From contig JAIQDT010000295.1 of assembly GCA_021521415.1 (NCBI GenBank), positions 992,001 through 1,056,000 of the forward strand: 64,000 bases of DNA. Direction: 5' to 3'. A model generated the notes under the pieces. The model was not told the DNA's origin. It made no database searches and was given only the letters and a program-made list of their open reading frames with translations. Below are positions 22,249 through 34,133 of the stretch, piece after piece. Source of the DNA: Bidens hawaiensis. Its lineage: Eukaryota > Streptophyta > Magnoliopsida > Asterales > Asteraceae. Numbering within the stretch: position 1 is the first letter of the stretch; the number at the start of each line of letters is the position of its first letter. Position numbers and translations under genes: made by a program.

Positions 22249-22989
22249 ACACGTGATTTGTAGCTTTCTTAGCATCGTTAAACAATGTTATGTAATCTTA
22301 AACAATGTAGGTTTGGCATGAAACTCTTAAAGTTTCTGCCTTGTAGTTGTGTTTGGCCTTTTGGCCCTTTGAACATTTTCTTGGGAATCCTTGTGATTTC
22401 CTTGTTTAGCCTTAATTGGCTTATTATGAATGCTTATTAGTTATGGCCTTTCAATGGCCTTTGTTTATGGACTGTGATGTTTATGTTTCTGTGTTTTGGT
22501 TGCTTGTCTTGTTAGTTTGATGTGTTTTTAGCTAACTTTCCATAAGAAGGTTTAGTGCTGCAGTCACTTTTTAGCTTCAAGGCTTCATTAGGTAAAAAGC
22601 ACATGTTGACTATCCTTTGTATCACTACATAGTGTATGTTTTTGTTTCTTAAACTTTTACAAAGCTTAAGGAACGATTTGATGTAGGCTGTTCAGACCCG
22701 TCTATGAGACAAGTTTTTAGTTGAAAAATTTTCTAAGTCTCATGGAATTGGATTGACATAGGAACTCACCCCTTATATAGGTCCATTTAACCCTTGAACC
22801 TATTGAGCGATGTGGCCTGGGAGCTCATCCCCTTACATGGCCCTTGCCATGGAGTTTCTTGCTAGGTTCTCAACCTGATTATAGGATAGTAAAGACAAGT
22901 TATGACAAAACCTTTATCATTCATTCAACAGGTTGATGTTCACAAAAAGGAGAATTATACATCTCTTGAAATACATTTTAAGACTTTGA
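22249..22989. other. Tat-1 spacer between antisense ORF and integrase
   Basis: Non-coding internal DNA, T-rich on the plus strand. It may hold the 3' ends of both convergent transcripts. No clear terminator is seen. Confidence 0.5.
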
Positions 22990-24128
22990 CTAGGCATAGA
23001 ACCTTTTAAGAGTTTTGCCGTTCCAGTGTCTTGGAAGCTTTTTTCCTTCTGTGTCGGCCATCTTGTAGGATCCACCCTTGTGAGCTTCAAGGATTGTGTA
23101 TGGCCCTTCTCACTTTGGGTCAAGCTTTCCATAGTTTTCTTTCTTGCTGGCCTCATTGTTTCGGAGTACAAGGTCTCCAGGATTGAAACGTTCATGTTTC
23201 ACTCTTGCATTGTAATTAGCTTCCATTTTCTACTTGTACTTAGCCTCTTGTATTGCGGCTTGATCACGAACTTCTTCAAGGAGTTGCAAATTCAACATGC
23301 TCTCATTGTTGTTTGATTCGAGATCCATGTTGAGTGTTCTTTGAGTCACAACTCCAACTTCGGCTGGGATTACAGCTTCTGATCCGAAAACTAGGCTGTA
23401 AGGTGTTCGTTTGTCACTTGTTTTTTCGGTTGTTCTTATTGCCCATTGAACATTTGGGATTTCTTCAAGCCAATTGTTGTTATGTATTCCCAGCCTTGTT
23501 TTGATACCTTCAACAATGGTTCCGTTTGTTCTTTCAACTTGACCGTTGGATTGTGGGTAAGCAACCGAGCTGAACACTTGGGTGATTCTGAATTCTTTGC
23601 ACCATGTGCTAAAAGGCTTCTCGGCAAATTGCTTCCCATTATCTGTGACCAAAACTCCTGGCAACCCATAGCGACAAATGATGCTTTCCCATACAAAGTC
23701 AATGACTTGTTTGCCCGTTATTTTTGCAAGTGATTTGACTTCAGGCCACTTGGTGAAGTAGTCCATGGCTACCAACAAAAATTTTACCCCGCCCTTGGCT
23801 GGTGGGAATGAACCAATGATATCCATTCCCCACTTGTGGAATGGCCAAGCCGAAGAGATGGAACTAGATCGTGTTTAGGGCTTTTGGGAACAGGTGCATG
23901 AATTTGACAAGCTTCACATTTCTTGAGCTGTTCGGTTGCATCGCGGTGCATCGTGGGCCAGAAGTATCCAAGGTTCATCAATTTTGTAACCACCGTTCTT
24001 AGCCCAAAATGAGCTCCACATATTCCCTCATGAACCTCTTTGATCATATACTGGCTTTGTTCAGGGCCCACACATCTTAGTAGTGGTGCAAGGTAAGCCT
24101 TTTTATAAAGGGTTTCTCCTTGCAACAC
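22990..24128 (-). pseudogene. Tat-1 integrase, broken
   Basis: The H2C2 zinc-binding region is at 24128-23830 (HEGICGAHFG, then CEACQ). A frame break near 23830 leads to the catalytic core at 23826-23233. It shows MDIIG, TDNGKQF and NGQVERTN, which carry the three acidic DDE positions. A TAG at 23230-23232 and a TGA near 23110 interrupt the C-terminal domain (RFNPGDLVLR; KWEGPYTILEAHKGGSY; LPRHWNG), which ends at 22990. Integrase inserts the cDNA into host chromosomes in the nucleus; this copy cannot be made whole. Confidence 0.9.
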
Positions 24129-24280
24129 ATACTGTCGGGACTTGATTCTAACCCTTTAAGCCTCTGTCTTGTCCAATTGTAACTCACCATTTTTAAGGAA
24201 CTTTTCTATGGGAGTCATCCAATTGGGACCTTCTTCGGTAATTACATCTTGAACCTCCAATTCTTGAATTGAAGGAGTTT

Positions 24281-26188
24281 TCAACACTTCCACCAATACT
24301 TTCTCTTGGTGAGATGTGCAAATGTGAGGGATGATAGCTTGCTCAGGGCATCGACTCTCTTGTTTTGCGATCTTGGGACTTGCTTGATAGTGCACTCTTG
24401 AAATGTGGTTATCAACCCTTTTGCCTTTTCACGATACTTCTTCATGTTAGGCTCTTTTGCTACAAGCAACGAGTCTGTGAAGACTTGTAGCTTTTGGATC
24501 TTCATTTCTTTGGCAATCTTCAGACCAGCGATCAAAGCTTCGTATTCCGCTTCGTTATTGGTGATCTGAAATTCAAGTCGAAGAGCATATGTAAATTCTA
24601 ACCCTTGAGGGTTGACTAAAACGAGCCCAGCTCCTGACCCTTCGATGCTGGAAACTCCATCGATAAAAAGCTTCCAGGCTTCGGGGTCAGAAGGTTCAGT
24701 GGCAGTTGTGTGTATTTCAGGAGTGACTTTCTTCGGGATTTCTACAATGAAATCTGCCAAGACTTGGGATTTGATAGCTTTTCTTGGTACATAGGTGATG
24801 TTATGTTTGCCTAGTTCTACATCCCATTTGGCCAATCGGCCTGAATTTTCTGGTTTTTCAAGCACACTCTTGATGGGTTGGTCAGTGACCACTTGTATAG
24901 GGTGTTCTTGAAAGTACCTTCGAAGCCTTCTAGCTGTTTGAATTAAGTCCAGAGCAAGTTTTTCCAAAGGAGGATATTTGATCTCTGCCATTTTTAATGT
25001 TTTACTAAAGAAATAAACGGTTACCTGAACTTTGTTTCGTTCGATGGTTAGCACCGCGCTTAGTGCTTCTTCAGCCACGGAGAGATAGACAGAGATCAGT
25101 TCTCCTGTTTCAGGGGCTGCAATAGCTGGAAGTGAAGCCAAGTGTTGCTTCATTTGGTTGAAAGCTTCCTCTGCTTCTTCTTTCCACCTGAAATCTTTCT
25201 TGTTGGTGCAACCCTTTAACGTTTTGAAGAAGGGTAGAGATTTCTCAGCAAGCTTGGAGGTAAAACACTTCAAGGCTGCATGCCTTCCGTTCAGACTTTC
25301 CACTTCTTTTTTGCCTTGCGGAGATTTAGTTTCAAGAACAGTCCTAACTTTGTTAGGATTGGCTTTTATGCTTTGTTTCCCCACAATGTGTCCCAAAAAC
25401 TTGCCTTCTTCGAACCCAAATGAGCATTTTCCAGGGTTGAGCTTCATATTGATCTTCCTCAAGGTTTGGAAGGTTTCTTTTATGTCTTCAAGCATTTGAT
25501 GCTCGGTTTTGCTTTTGATTACCAGATCTTCGACATAAGCTTCCAGGTTTCTGCTAATTTGACTAGCGAATGCCTTTTCGATCAAACGTTGGTAAGTTGC
25601 ACCGGCATTTCGTAGGCCAAAAGACATCTTTTGATAACAGAAAACACCCTTATCCGTGTGGAATGCGGTTTTTTCTTCGTCTTCCACTTTCATGAGGATT
25701 TGGTGGTAACCCTTGTAAGCATCAAGAAAACATTGGAAGGGATCGCCGGTTAAGGAGTCAACCTTGAGGTCCATCTCGGGTAAGGGATAGCAATCCTTAG
25801 GGCATGCTTTATTTAAGTCTTTGAAGTCGATGCACATCCTCCAAGATTTGTCATGCTTTCGAACCATGACTGGATTAGCCACCCAAGATTGATACTTGAC
25901 CTCACGTAGGATCCCAGCTTGTACAAGCTTTTCTACCTCTTGCCACGCTGCCAAGCTTCTTTCAGGAGCTAGGCTCCGTTTGTTTTGGACAACAGGTTTG
26001 ACATCGGAAAGTATTTTCAGCTCATGCTCTGATATGCTTCGAGGGATGCCGTTCATGTCTTCCGTGCACCAAGCAAAGACATCGCTGTAGCTCATCAACA
26101 GCTTTTCAAGGTGTGAAACTGTTTCTTTGGAAAGGCTTGTGTTTACCCGTAACTTTTGTTCAGGGTACTTGGGGTTTATGATTAAGCC
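24281..26188 (-). pseudogene. Tat-1 reverse transcriptase with two RNase H domains
   Basis: The frame is open and, in element order, shows the RT fingers (WVANPVMVRKHDKSWRMCID), motif A (FLDAYKGYHQI), FGLRNAGATYQ and the catalytic box, here AYVEDLV instead of YxDD. A diverged first RNase H follows. A second, archaeal-type RNase H has FIDG, NNEAEYEAL and FTDS carrying the acidic residues, which marks the Tat lineage. A short deletion follows FTDSLLVA. The frame continues upstream into gag-protease, separated only by a TAA at 26189-26191. The YVED change removes the first catalytic Asp of the box, so polymerisation is unlikely. A frame break near 24300 leads to the linker before integrase. Confidence 0.93.
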
Positions 26189-28468
26189 TTACTCTTCATC
26201 TTTGCCTTTGGAGCTTTCCCCTTCAACCGTGTAAACCTCTTGGGTAGGTTGAAGGGTTGCAATTCCCCTGTCAGTTGGGAACTTCACAGCACCTTGACCA
26301 ACTGATACAGCCATGTTTAACGCGCACTGCCCTGGCCTTCCTATGATCACGTCATAGTTGGAAGGTATGTTGATAACCACAAAAGTGAGTGGTTTGGTTT
26401 TCTTCATCTTGCCTACACTAAAACAGACATCAAGGGTTAGTTGGCCTAAAGGCTTTAAGGGTACATCGGCGATAACTTTTATAGAAGACCCGGAGGGTTG
26501 AAGCCTTGAACGTTCTTCTTTGCTTAGTTGATTGAAGAACCTTTTATACATGATCTCTGTGGCCGCCCCTGTGTCGATGTAGGCTTTGCTTGTTTTGAGT
26601 GTTCCCACGTTCGCTTCTACCACCAAAGGGTTTGAGAGTAAGTCACCTTGAAGTGGTGGGAAGCAGACACATTGAAGCTCCCAAGCCTCTAAGCGTTGTA
26701 GTTTGTGGGAAACACTATCGTCTATATTCACCTCTTTGCCTTTTCTTTCGGCCATCTTGTCCTTGACCCCTTTTACCAAATTAGCCAATTCTCCGGACTT
26801 AACGGCTTCCTCAATTCTTCTCTTGAGTTGAAAGCAATCGTTGGTGTGGTGACCTTTTTCTTCGTGAAAATCACAGAACTGGGTGGAGCTTTCGTTTTTC
26901 TTGCTCTTGGGCAAGGGTCGAGGAGGTCGGAAGTTGTGTTTCATCTCTTCAGTGGCAAGGATCTCCTGAGGTGTTTTGGTTAAGGCTGTGAAGTTCACAG
27001 TCTTTTCCCTGCTTGGAGGGTTCCGGCCTTCAGGCCTTCGTTGATCTGAGCTCCTGGGGTATTTGTCATAGGGGTTGTAGTTCACTTTCTTTTGGCTGGG
27101 GCTGCTGCCTCGCCAACTAGGTGCTCTCTTCCTTTGTTCTTTGAAATCAACGGTCTCCTCGGCTCGGATATGAGCTTCAGCTCGTTCGAGAGCTTCTTCA
27201 ATGGTTTTAGGTAGGCACTTGTTGAAGTCCCTTTTGAGGTACTTGGAGGTGATGGCGTTCATGAAGCCTGCCACCCTCATTTTTTCGTCAGCCCCCACAT
27301 ATTGTAACCCTTCTTTTTTATACCTTTCGATAAAGTCTCGAAGGCTTTCATCATCTTTCTGTTTTATCTGGAAAATGACCGTGGCATCCTTGACATACCT
27401 CCTTTGTTGTGAAAAGTGGGCCAAAAATCCCTTGCTCAGATCATCGAAGCTTGTACGCTTTGAGCAGGAAGGTCGTTGAACCATATTCTGGCTGATCCGG
27501 CAAGTGTTTGCATGAACATTAAACAACATTCAGCATGGGACCATTTTTCAATTCTAGCAGCACCAGTAAAAACCTGGAGGTGGTCTTTGGGATCCTCGGT
27601 CCCATCATATGTTTTTATATGGGGTGGCATTTTAATCTTTGTTTGAGAGTCATAATCGGCAATTTGTTGAGAGAAACAAGAAAGGTTGCCGGGCTTGTAA
27701 CGTTTCGCAAGGTCTTCATCTACCCTTGTATTGGGTCCATGGGAGGTGTGCCATTATTTGAGCTATCATTTGAGACATTAGGTTAAAGCCTTGAAGGCTT
27801 TCAGGAATGGCTGTTGTTTGGTTTGTTCCCATGGGAATGCTCATTTCTGCACTTCGAGCCAAGGGCAAGACCGACATGGCCTGCTCCCATGTAGTTGTTG
27901 TAGGAGGAACACTTGAAGCTGGTGACTGCCATATTTGGTCGAGAGTAGTCTCATGCCCAAGGGGTTGTGAAGTGTACAAGGGGAAAGCCGTTGGGCTTGT
28001 GCTTGCATAGGTATAAGGAGATGGATTAAAGGGTTGGCAGGTTACACTTCGACCAGCTTCAAAAAGAGAAGCAGCCGGTCGTGAGCTGTTCATAGGGGAA
28101 GGTGGTCGTCCAAGCGATAATGAGGGCTCTGATTCGTCATACTCCAGCCTTATTCTTACCCCCTTTTCTCTTTCTTGGCTCACGTGTTGATTAAGGAGGT
28201 GTCTTAGTTGCAGGAAATGCCGTGACACTCCTTCCATTGTCAAGTCAACACGCTCTGGAGTGTTCGTGACTCCTGCATGAGAAGAGGGAACTCCGGATCG
28301 TGAAGGGGTTGGAGTTCGGAAAGGTGAAAACTCGAGGAACAAAGGTTCCGTCGGAGTTCCTCCCGGGGTGGAAAAAATAGAGGTTGTTGCCGGAGTTTCT
28401 TGACCGGCACTTGGCGTCGGTGTTCTTGACACTTGGTCGACTTCATCGGGAGATTCACCTTCTGTCAT
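26189..28468 (-). pseudogene. Tat-1 gag and protease, broken
   Basis: 28468-27716 is the Pro/Ser/Thr-rich gag N-terminus and stops at LPWTQYKGR. The gag core resumes in another frame at 27630 (MPPHIKTYDGTEDPKDHL; SARIWFNDLPAQS) and, after a frame break near 27445, continues from 27440 to 26189. It contains a CX2HX4HX4C knuckle (CDFHEEKGHHTNDC) and the protease active site AYIDTGAA with the downstream VIIGRPGQ flap region. It ends at the TAA at 26189-26191, after which pol continues in the same frame. Confidence 0.88.
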
Positions 28469-28529
28469 GAAGTTTCTGATGAGAATGGAGCTACACTACT
28501 GGTCTTTATGATAAGGTAAGCGGCGTAGC

Positions 28530-28547
28530 CCCACGGTGGGCGCCAAC
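28530..28547 (-). promoter_or_regulatory. Primer-binding site of Tat-1
   Basis: In element sense TTGGCGCCCACCGTGGGG follows the 5' LTR end after one base. This form is common among Tat-type elements. I do not assign the tRNA. Confidence 0.75.
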
Positions 28548-28548
28548 T

Positions 28549-29202
28549 TGTTGCTACAACAAAGATAAGACCAATGATAGTGAATGGACTGGTTAGGCTA
28601 ACAAGCTTCAAGGGTTCAGGTTAACCTAACGCAGGTCGTGGTGTCCCTCTACGTTTGCAAAACGTAGAAGGAGGTTCACTAGTTTGTTGTTGATTGCTAT
28701 AGTTCACCGAGGATCAAGAACTATGATGTTTGGAATCGGTTTTAGGATGATGTTCTTGGTGAATCTATGGAGTAGTTGAAGTGAGAAAGAAATAAGCTAA
28801 GAGCATATCTCTCAAGGAAGAAGAGAAGATTAGGGAGATGGTGTTATCTGCCCAGATCTTGGTGTGTTCTTGTTTTTGGCTAAGTTCTTCTTATATAGAA
28901 GAAGAGACCAAGCCTTTCGTCCAGTGTACAAACTATGTTTCCTCCAGTCTGCATAGAGAGTTGACCTTTATGGGCGGGAAGCTTTGAACCGCTGGTCCAT
29001 AGTTAAAATAATAATACTTTATCTAAGCATGTCCTTTGCTCAGAGGGGACAAGAATGTGAACAATGATGTGACATCGTACTGTAGCACCTGAGTACTTGT
29101 TTACATAAGTTTGGGTGGGAAATGAAGCCTTTAACCTTTCAACCTTTTTAGCGTTAATGTGTTCCAGCCATTTTATTATTTCCTTGGGTTACCACGTCAT
29201 CA
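28549..29202 (-). repeat. 5' LTR of Tat-1
   Basis: 654 bp, TG...CA termini, flanked on the right by CACAC (29203-29207). In element sense transcription would start here and run leftward. Confidence 0.93.
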
Positions 29203-29730
29203 CACACAATATTAAGTGGTTGAGAAATATTGTCTAGGCATTTGACCTAATCGACATCAACATAGGAATGAATAGCAAGAATGGATTATCTATGTATTAG
29301 TAAACCACGGGAAATTGTACCTTTAAGATACAAAAAAAATATGCTTAACAATTTTCAAGTGTCGGTCAGTAGTGTTTGAAGAGACTTAGAAACCTTATTG
29401 GTAGCATAGACCATCTCTGGTCGAGTCAAGATAGGGCACCGAGGGGCACCAACAGTGTAGTAATACATCAAATGATCATCCAAAAGAAAACTAGAGCGTC
29501 GTGAAAACAAACACTAGGAGCCACTTGATAGTCGTCTACGCTAACTAAGGCTCGTACGATGTGAAATATTCTGGAGATACTATTTTTGTGATAAAAAAAA
29601 AAGAACATCATCAGAGAAATTTATATGAATCCCAAAAAAAGGAGCACATAATATCTAAGTCTTTAACCGAAAACTGTGACGCGATCGAGTTTAGCATAAA
29701 TAACAGGGGGCTTCCAACATAAACAAGACC
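29203..29730 (-). pseudogene. Ty1/copia RT-RNase H relic, right part
   Basis: The minus strand shows, with frame breaks, SQFSVKDLDIMCSFFGI (about 29690-29640), TVGAPRCPILTRPEMVYATNKVS (about 29460-29390), HLKIVKHIF followed by LKGTISRGLL (about 29360-29300), and STT before the Tat-1 insertion. These follow the order of copia RT and RNase H. The RNase H sequence resumes at 19091 in the correct frame. This is the old host into which Tat-1 inserted. Confidence 0.7.
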
Positions 29731-30454
29731 ATAGCAGTCTCGATTCCTCCCTTTTTGCATTCTCGATTCAAGACATCATGAATATCAAAATCACCTAACT
29801 ACGAGCGACGCTTTAAAGAAAATAAAACAAGCAATTTTTTGTACTACATATTGATGCACTTGGAAAGGTCGCAACGATAAAGTTTACAAGTGTAAACACC
29901 TTAAGGAGTTTACTAGAGTGTTCTATTATTAAACAAGCAACACATGTGGTTAAAGGGTGATTCGGTTTAATCTTAAAGGGTGGCTCAAAAAAGATCATTA
30001 TAAACAGGACTTTAGGGAAAAAATCTAGCCAAACTTTTTTCTCATCTTTAGTATTTTTATTTTTTTATACGAATTAGAATTGGTTTAAGTTTCATAATTC
30101 TTGATAGCTAACTTGGTGGCTAAGTTTCCGTATCTTTAAAATTTATTTTATTAAAATTAGAATTGGTTAGTTGTTTCATCTCTCTATTTTTTTTTGTTCT
30201 TGATTAATAAGAAAATGCTCGTCTTTAAGTAAATGTTATTTGATCGTGTCTTGAATTTTGAATTCGATTACCTATTTCACTTGTTTAAAGTAACATCTAC
30301 TTGGTGTAACTTCATATTTCATTACTAAAGATGATTAGTTTGTATTTTGTATGTTGGTTCTAACTTCCGGAGTCTTCGTTTTAATAAAACTTCTTCCATG
30401 CCGTTCAAAAGAAAAGTATTAAAAATTACATAATTGTATCGATCATCAGTATAA
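29731..30454. other. AT-rich unassigned DNA
   Basis: No supported gene. The left part may continue the copia relic, but no motif was recognised. Confidence 0.35.
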
Positions 30455-30464
30455 TTTCTCATAT

Positions 30465-30853
30465 CCCTTTCTTGTAGTTTAGTGGCAGGAGATTTAAGTT
30501 TTTTAGTGGAGACTCAAGTTCGAATCTCACTTGCGTCATATTTAGGTGGACATTGGTAATGAAGGATTTGAGCTAGGCATTGTATAAAGGTTGTCAATTC
30601 GAACCCTGAGCCCACCCGGGTTTTCGACCTAATGTGTGTTACGCCAGACAGTTCTGCTCTTGTGGTTGTACAACGACTATCAAGTGGCAGCCGGCGGTAT
30701 GGTATCCCCGGAAAACGCCCAAGCCAAACTATGAAGCCAGCATGGGCCTGGTTAAAACAACATAGTCCGGCTAAAGTGGGAATCGGACTTTCTGAATTTA
30801 GAGAGTACAGTAGCCTAAATACAAGGAAGTCGTCGTTCTAAAAAAAGGTATAC
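30465..30853 (+). mobile_element. tRNA-derived SINE with target duplication
   Basis: The unit begins with a pol III A-box-like TAGTTTAGTGGCAGGAG and a B-box-like AAGTTCGAATCTC about 35 bp later. It ends TCGTCGTTCTAAAAAAA and is bounded by the 10-bp direct repeat TTTCTCATAT (30455-30464 and 30854-30863). SINEs are copied by LINE machinery; this copy encodes no protein. A frame at 30632-30841 inside it is incidental. Confidence 0.8.
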
Positions 30854-31044
30854 TTTCTCATATTTAAAGACCAACTATGCGACATGAAGAAATCAACAAA
30901 CTATGTTATTTAACTATTCAAAGCCGATTTATTGTGAAATAAAGAGTAATATTTTTTACGACCTAAATATAAAGTTCGGTTATCCATGGTAACCAAATGA
31001 TAAAATACGACATCATACGCCCGCGATTGCATTCAGCATTTGAT

Positions 31045-31205
31045 AGCTCAAGCCCAAGATCTCCTGTTTCGGGGAAAACCCATCGTCCAAAGACCCATTG
31101 TGAGAAAACCTGATTGAGATCGGATTCGAACTAGACACCTTGCAATATCTAGCCCAAATTGCACTACTCTTCCAATACTTCCAATACCAGTTAAGTTAAA
31201 GCTGA
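31045..31205 (-). repeat. Possible SINE-like fragment
   Basis: The minus strand contains TAGTTCGAATCC, a good pol III B box, about 70 bp after the probable 5' end (AACTGGTATTGGAAG). No clear target duplication or tail was found. Confidence 0.3.
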
Positions 31206-32400
31206 TCGGCAAAAATAAAAGAATAAAAATTGATAAAAGGGAAACACATGGGTCTTGGTGCTATAAATTTCTCATTGATGTCTACTTGTATTCAAAATTG
31301 AATTAGTACTTAAGTTGACTTAAAGTCCATAAAAGAAAGTATCCTCAATATTATTTCTAGGAAACTGAATGAGGTTATTCATGACCACAACCGCATAATG
31401 ACGATTGTAGTCATGATTATTTGACCGATTTAGACATGCAAATTTCTATTTATAGAGATTTCCACCAGAAGCGCACACCGAAATGGACCCGCGATTAAGT
31501 TCAAGCGACCAACGATTATTGTTTTTAAACATGTATGTTACATATGGTACCAAAATTCAATTAGCTAAATAACTTTTCGACACGTATAAACAATCGGTGT
31601 AAAAGGAAATCAAAGTTGATTGAAACTTGAGTGGTTAAATATAGAGATTCAACATATAGAAGCCCCTTTTTTTGTCTTCGTTTTACTTGAAAGTCTTTTT
31701 TATTTCTTTATTTCTCAATCAAAAACTAAAGAAAAATTGAAAATAAATAATTTTAATTTGTGTATTGATCGATAATAATCTCATCTTTAAAACTCTCTAT
31801 TAGCAATCCAATCTTTTAACTATTTTTGTCTCAGTGGACATTTATTAAAAAACACTTAACGTCGTTATGTTTTTTCCCGAGTTTCAAACCGATATTTTAA
31901 GGCTTTAATTGGAAGAATGATATTAGTCAACTGATGCAAAATTTATCTCGTAACGATTATTGAAATGGCTTGATTTTTATTAATTGGAAATTCAAACATC
32001 CGAATTGAACATGTTTCGTCGTTTGGATCACCAGTTCGAGAAAAGTTTTACATCAATCGACCCGTATCTTTTCTTCCGATCTAAATCCCAAAACATCGGT
32101 TTGAGACTCGGAAAAACACTTAACATCGATAAGTGGTTTATAATGGTGGTCCCCTAAGACCAAAATAGTCATATCGTTGGTAGTGGTTTTAAAATGAGAT
32201 ATTATTATAGGTCAATTTTTCAATTTTAGTTATTTTCAATTTTTCAAATATAAATATATAAATAAATAAAATTTGAAAGTTTTAAAAATACGATTTAATC
32301 CAATAAAAATAGGGCCCTACTATAAGAGTTTCCTTCGAAGACTAAGATGATCATTCCATCATAATACTTCTTGATGTAATGAAAGATTGTTAGTCTTACT
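31206..32400. other. AT-rich unassigned DNA
   Basis: No ORF, repeat or motif that I can support. Confidence 0.35.
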
Positions 32401-32401
32401 T

Positions 32402-32837
32402 ATTGGTGTGTCTAGTGTAGTTTGGTGCGGTTTTGAAACTGTTCCGTTTCGAGTTTTTGGTTTTGTTTTTTTGTTTCGGTTCAGTTTCGGTTTTTGTCAT
32501 ATGAGTCTGCAAATTCTAGGGCGAAAAAAAAGTTGGCAAAAATAAGTTAATTTGGGTATAAATAATTTTGTTAATTGTAAAATTATAGACTATTATACAT
32601 TTGACCAAAAATATTTGAGTTACATATTTATTAAACTTTTATTAATTACTTAATATAAAATATAAAAAAAAACATTAATTTATAAATTCGGTTCTGTTTT
32701 TCGGTTTTTATTACATTAAAAACCCAAACCAAATCGTTAGTTTGGCTTTTACAAGAACATGTCAACCTGTCGGTCTTTGTTTCGGTTTGAATTTTTCAGT
32801 TTCGAATCAGTTTTTTCAGTTTCTTGCACACCCCTGG
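32402..32837. repeat. Possible small hAT-like non-autonomous element
   Basis: The right end reads TTGCACACCCCTG and the left end GGTGTGTC, a degenerate inverted terminal repeat of the CAGGGGTGTGCA kind. The inside carries inverted stretches of CGGTTT/AAACCG words (near 32410-32480 and 32690-32820). An 8-bp duplication is not convincing (gtcttact against gtctatta). Confidence 0.3.
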
Positions 32838-33756
32838 TCTATTACCCATGTCTTTCTTAACATCAACAATAACAAATAAATCACTTATACTTCTGCAAAT
32901 AATTATCACCGGTGAAATTTTAGCTCCGTTAGTTCTTTTATGTCGTTTGAATAGTACCAGAGACCATATTTTGGTGGCGGTGCACGGTGAGTGGTGGTGG
33001 TGGTTGTGGACATTGGATGTTGATAGAATGATAAGAAGTGTGAAAAAGTGTGAAGAAGTGTGAAGATAGTGGATAGTAGCTTATTATTTAAAACCATATA
33101 AGCAGTTTTAAGATCTTTTTCTTTTTTTTAAACAAACTGTATTCAGGAACTTATGTCTACGCCCCCGCAGACATAACTCTCCTGCAGACCTTTGAAGCAA
33201 AAACAAACACAGCCTTAGTCCACCTATTAAATGGCTGTTAAATGTTAATTATGAGTTTCCTCTTGGGTTTGCGCTATTCACATAACCACCCAAGGGTTTC
33301 CTTTCTTGCCTCTTTTGAATATTTAATTAATTTTAGTCATCGCCTTATCTTTCGTCGTCGGATCTCTCTCTTTCTTAGGCGATCATTTTTCGTTTGGTGC
33401 TAACGAATTATCTTTGATTTATTTGTTATTGTTGATGTTAAGAAAGACATATCAGTTGGACCAGAAATCATTCGTTAATATATGTAAACTGTACCCTATC
33501 AAAGCGAATTTTGTTCCAATCTTCCTTACCTAACCTCAGCCATTCGCGATTGTCTGTCTGATTTTGTCGCTGTTTACTCCAACCTCTTTGAATATGCCAA
33601 TGTTCATCTACCTTGTCGGTATTTTTCTTGAACGTTTTGGAGAATTTAGATGTTCATAATGCGAAATTAGGGTGGTGCGACACAAATCTTTGAATGACCG
33701 AAAACGCCACAAATGGGATATATGCAAAGGGCACTTATATAGAGGATGTACGGTTA
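32838..33756. other. Unassigned DNA left of the Athila element
   Basis: No supported gene. A GGTGG-rich stretch near 32980 and a TC-rich stretch near 33360 are low complexity. Confidence 0.35.
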
Positions 33757-33972
33757 ATTTATGATGGTCGGTTAATTTGTATATGTTTTAGTTCGTTTAT
33801 TATGTAATTTTAACTGTTTATTCTAGAACTATCGATACTTCATACGTGTTTTATTGGATTTCAGGTCATAGGCGTTAAAGTACTCAATATGGACCTGTAG
33901 TGACACGGAATGAAGACCCGGGATGTCTAGCATGCAAAACGATGAAATGGTTAAAGTTTGCTGTAACAGGGT

Positions 33973-34105
33973 CCCATCGCGGTACGCGATGGGCTTGCTG
34001 AGGTCCCCATCGCGTACCGCGATGGGTGATAAAATAACTTTGACTTTCGGTCAATCGCGCTACGCGATCGACCCTTAAGAAGTCCCCGTCGGGTACTGCG
34101 ACGGG
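33973..34105. promoter_or_regulatory. Four-palindrome array in Athila U3
   Basis: Four imperfect palindromes with a 3-bp centre are spaced 33-43 bp apart: 33973-33993 and 34006-34026 (arms CCCATCGCG/CGCGATGGG; the second is the exact reverse complement of the first), 34049-34073 (arms GGTCAATCGCG/CGCGATCGACC) and 34085-34105 (arms CCCGTCG/CGACGGG). They lie just upstream of TTTATAAC. They could be protein-binding sites or hairpins; I know of no assigned function. Confidence 0.85.
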
Positions 34106-34125
34106 TGTGCAGACGAGATTTTGAG

Positions 34126-34133
34126 TTTATAAC
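34126..34133 (+). promoter_or_regulatory. TATA-like box TTTATAAC of the Athila 5' LTR
   Basis: Located 20 bp after the last palindrome. The same octamer lies 26 bp after the last palindrome of the internal array, at 41653-41660. Confidence 0.6.

Larger units (their letters stand above)
19092..29202 (-). mobile_element. Tat-lineage Ty3/gypsy element (Tat-1), complete ends
   Basis: LTRs of 655 and 654 bp (19092-19746, 28549-29202) begin TGTTGCTACAAC and end ..CATCA. The target duplication CACAC is at 19087-19091 and 29203-29207. Order in element sense is LTR, PBS, gag-protease, RT, RNase H, second (archaeal-type) RNase H, integrase, an ORF in antisense orientation, polypurine tract, LTR. A dual RNase H and an additional antisense ORF are known hallmarks of the Tat lineage (Ogre/Retand relatives). 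Frameshifts, stops and an altered RT catalytic motif show it is dead. The LTRs differ at several positions, so it is older than the gag-only element. Confidence 0.93.
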
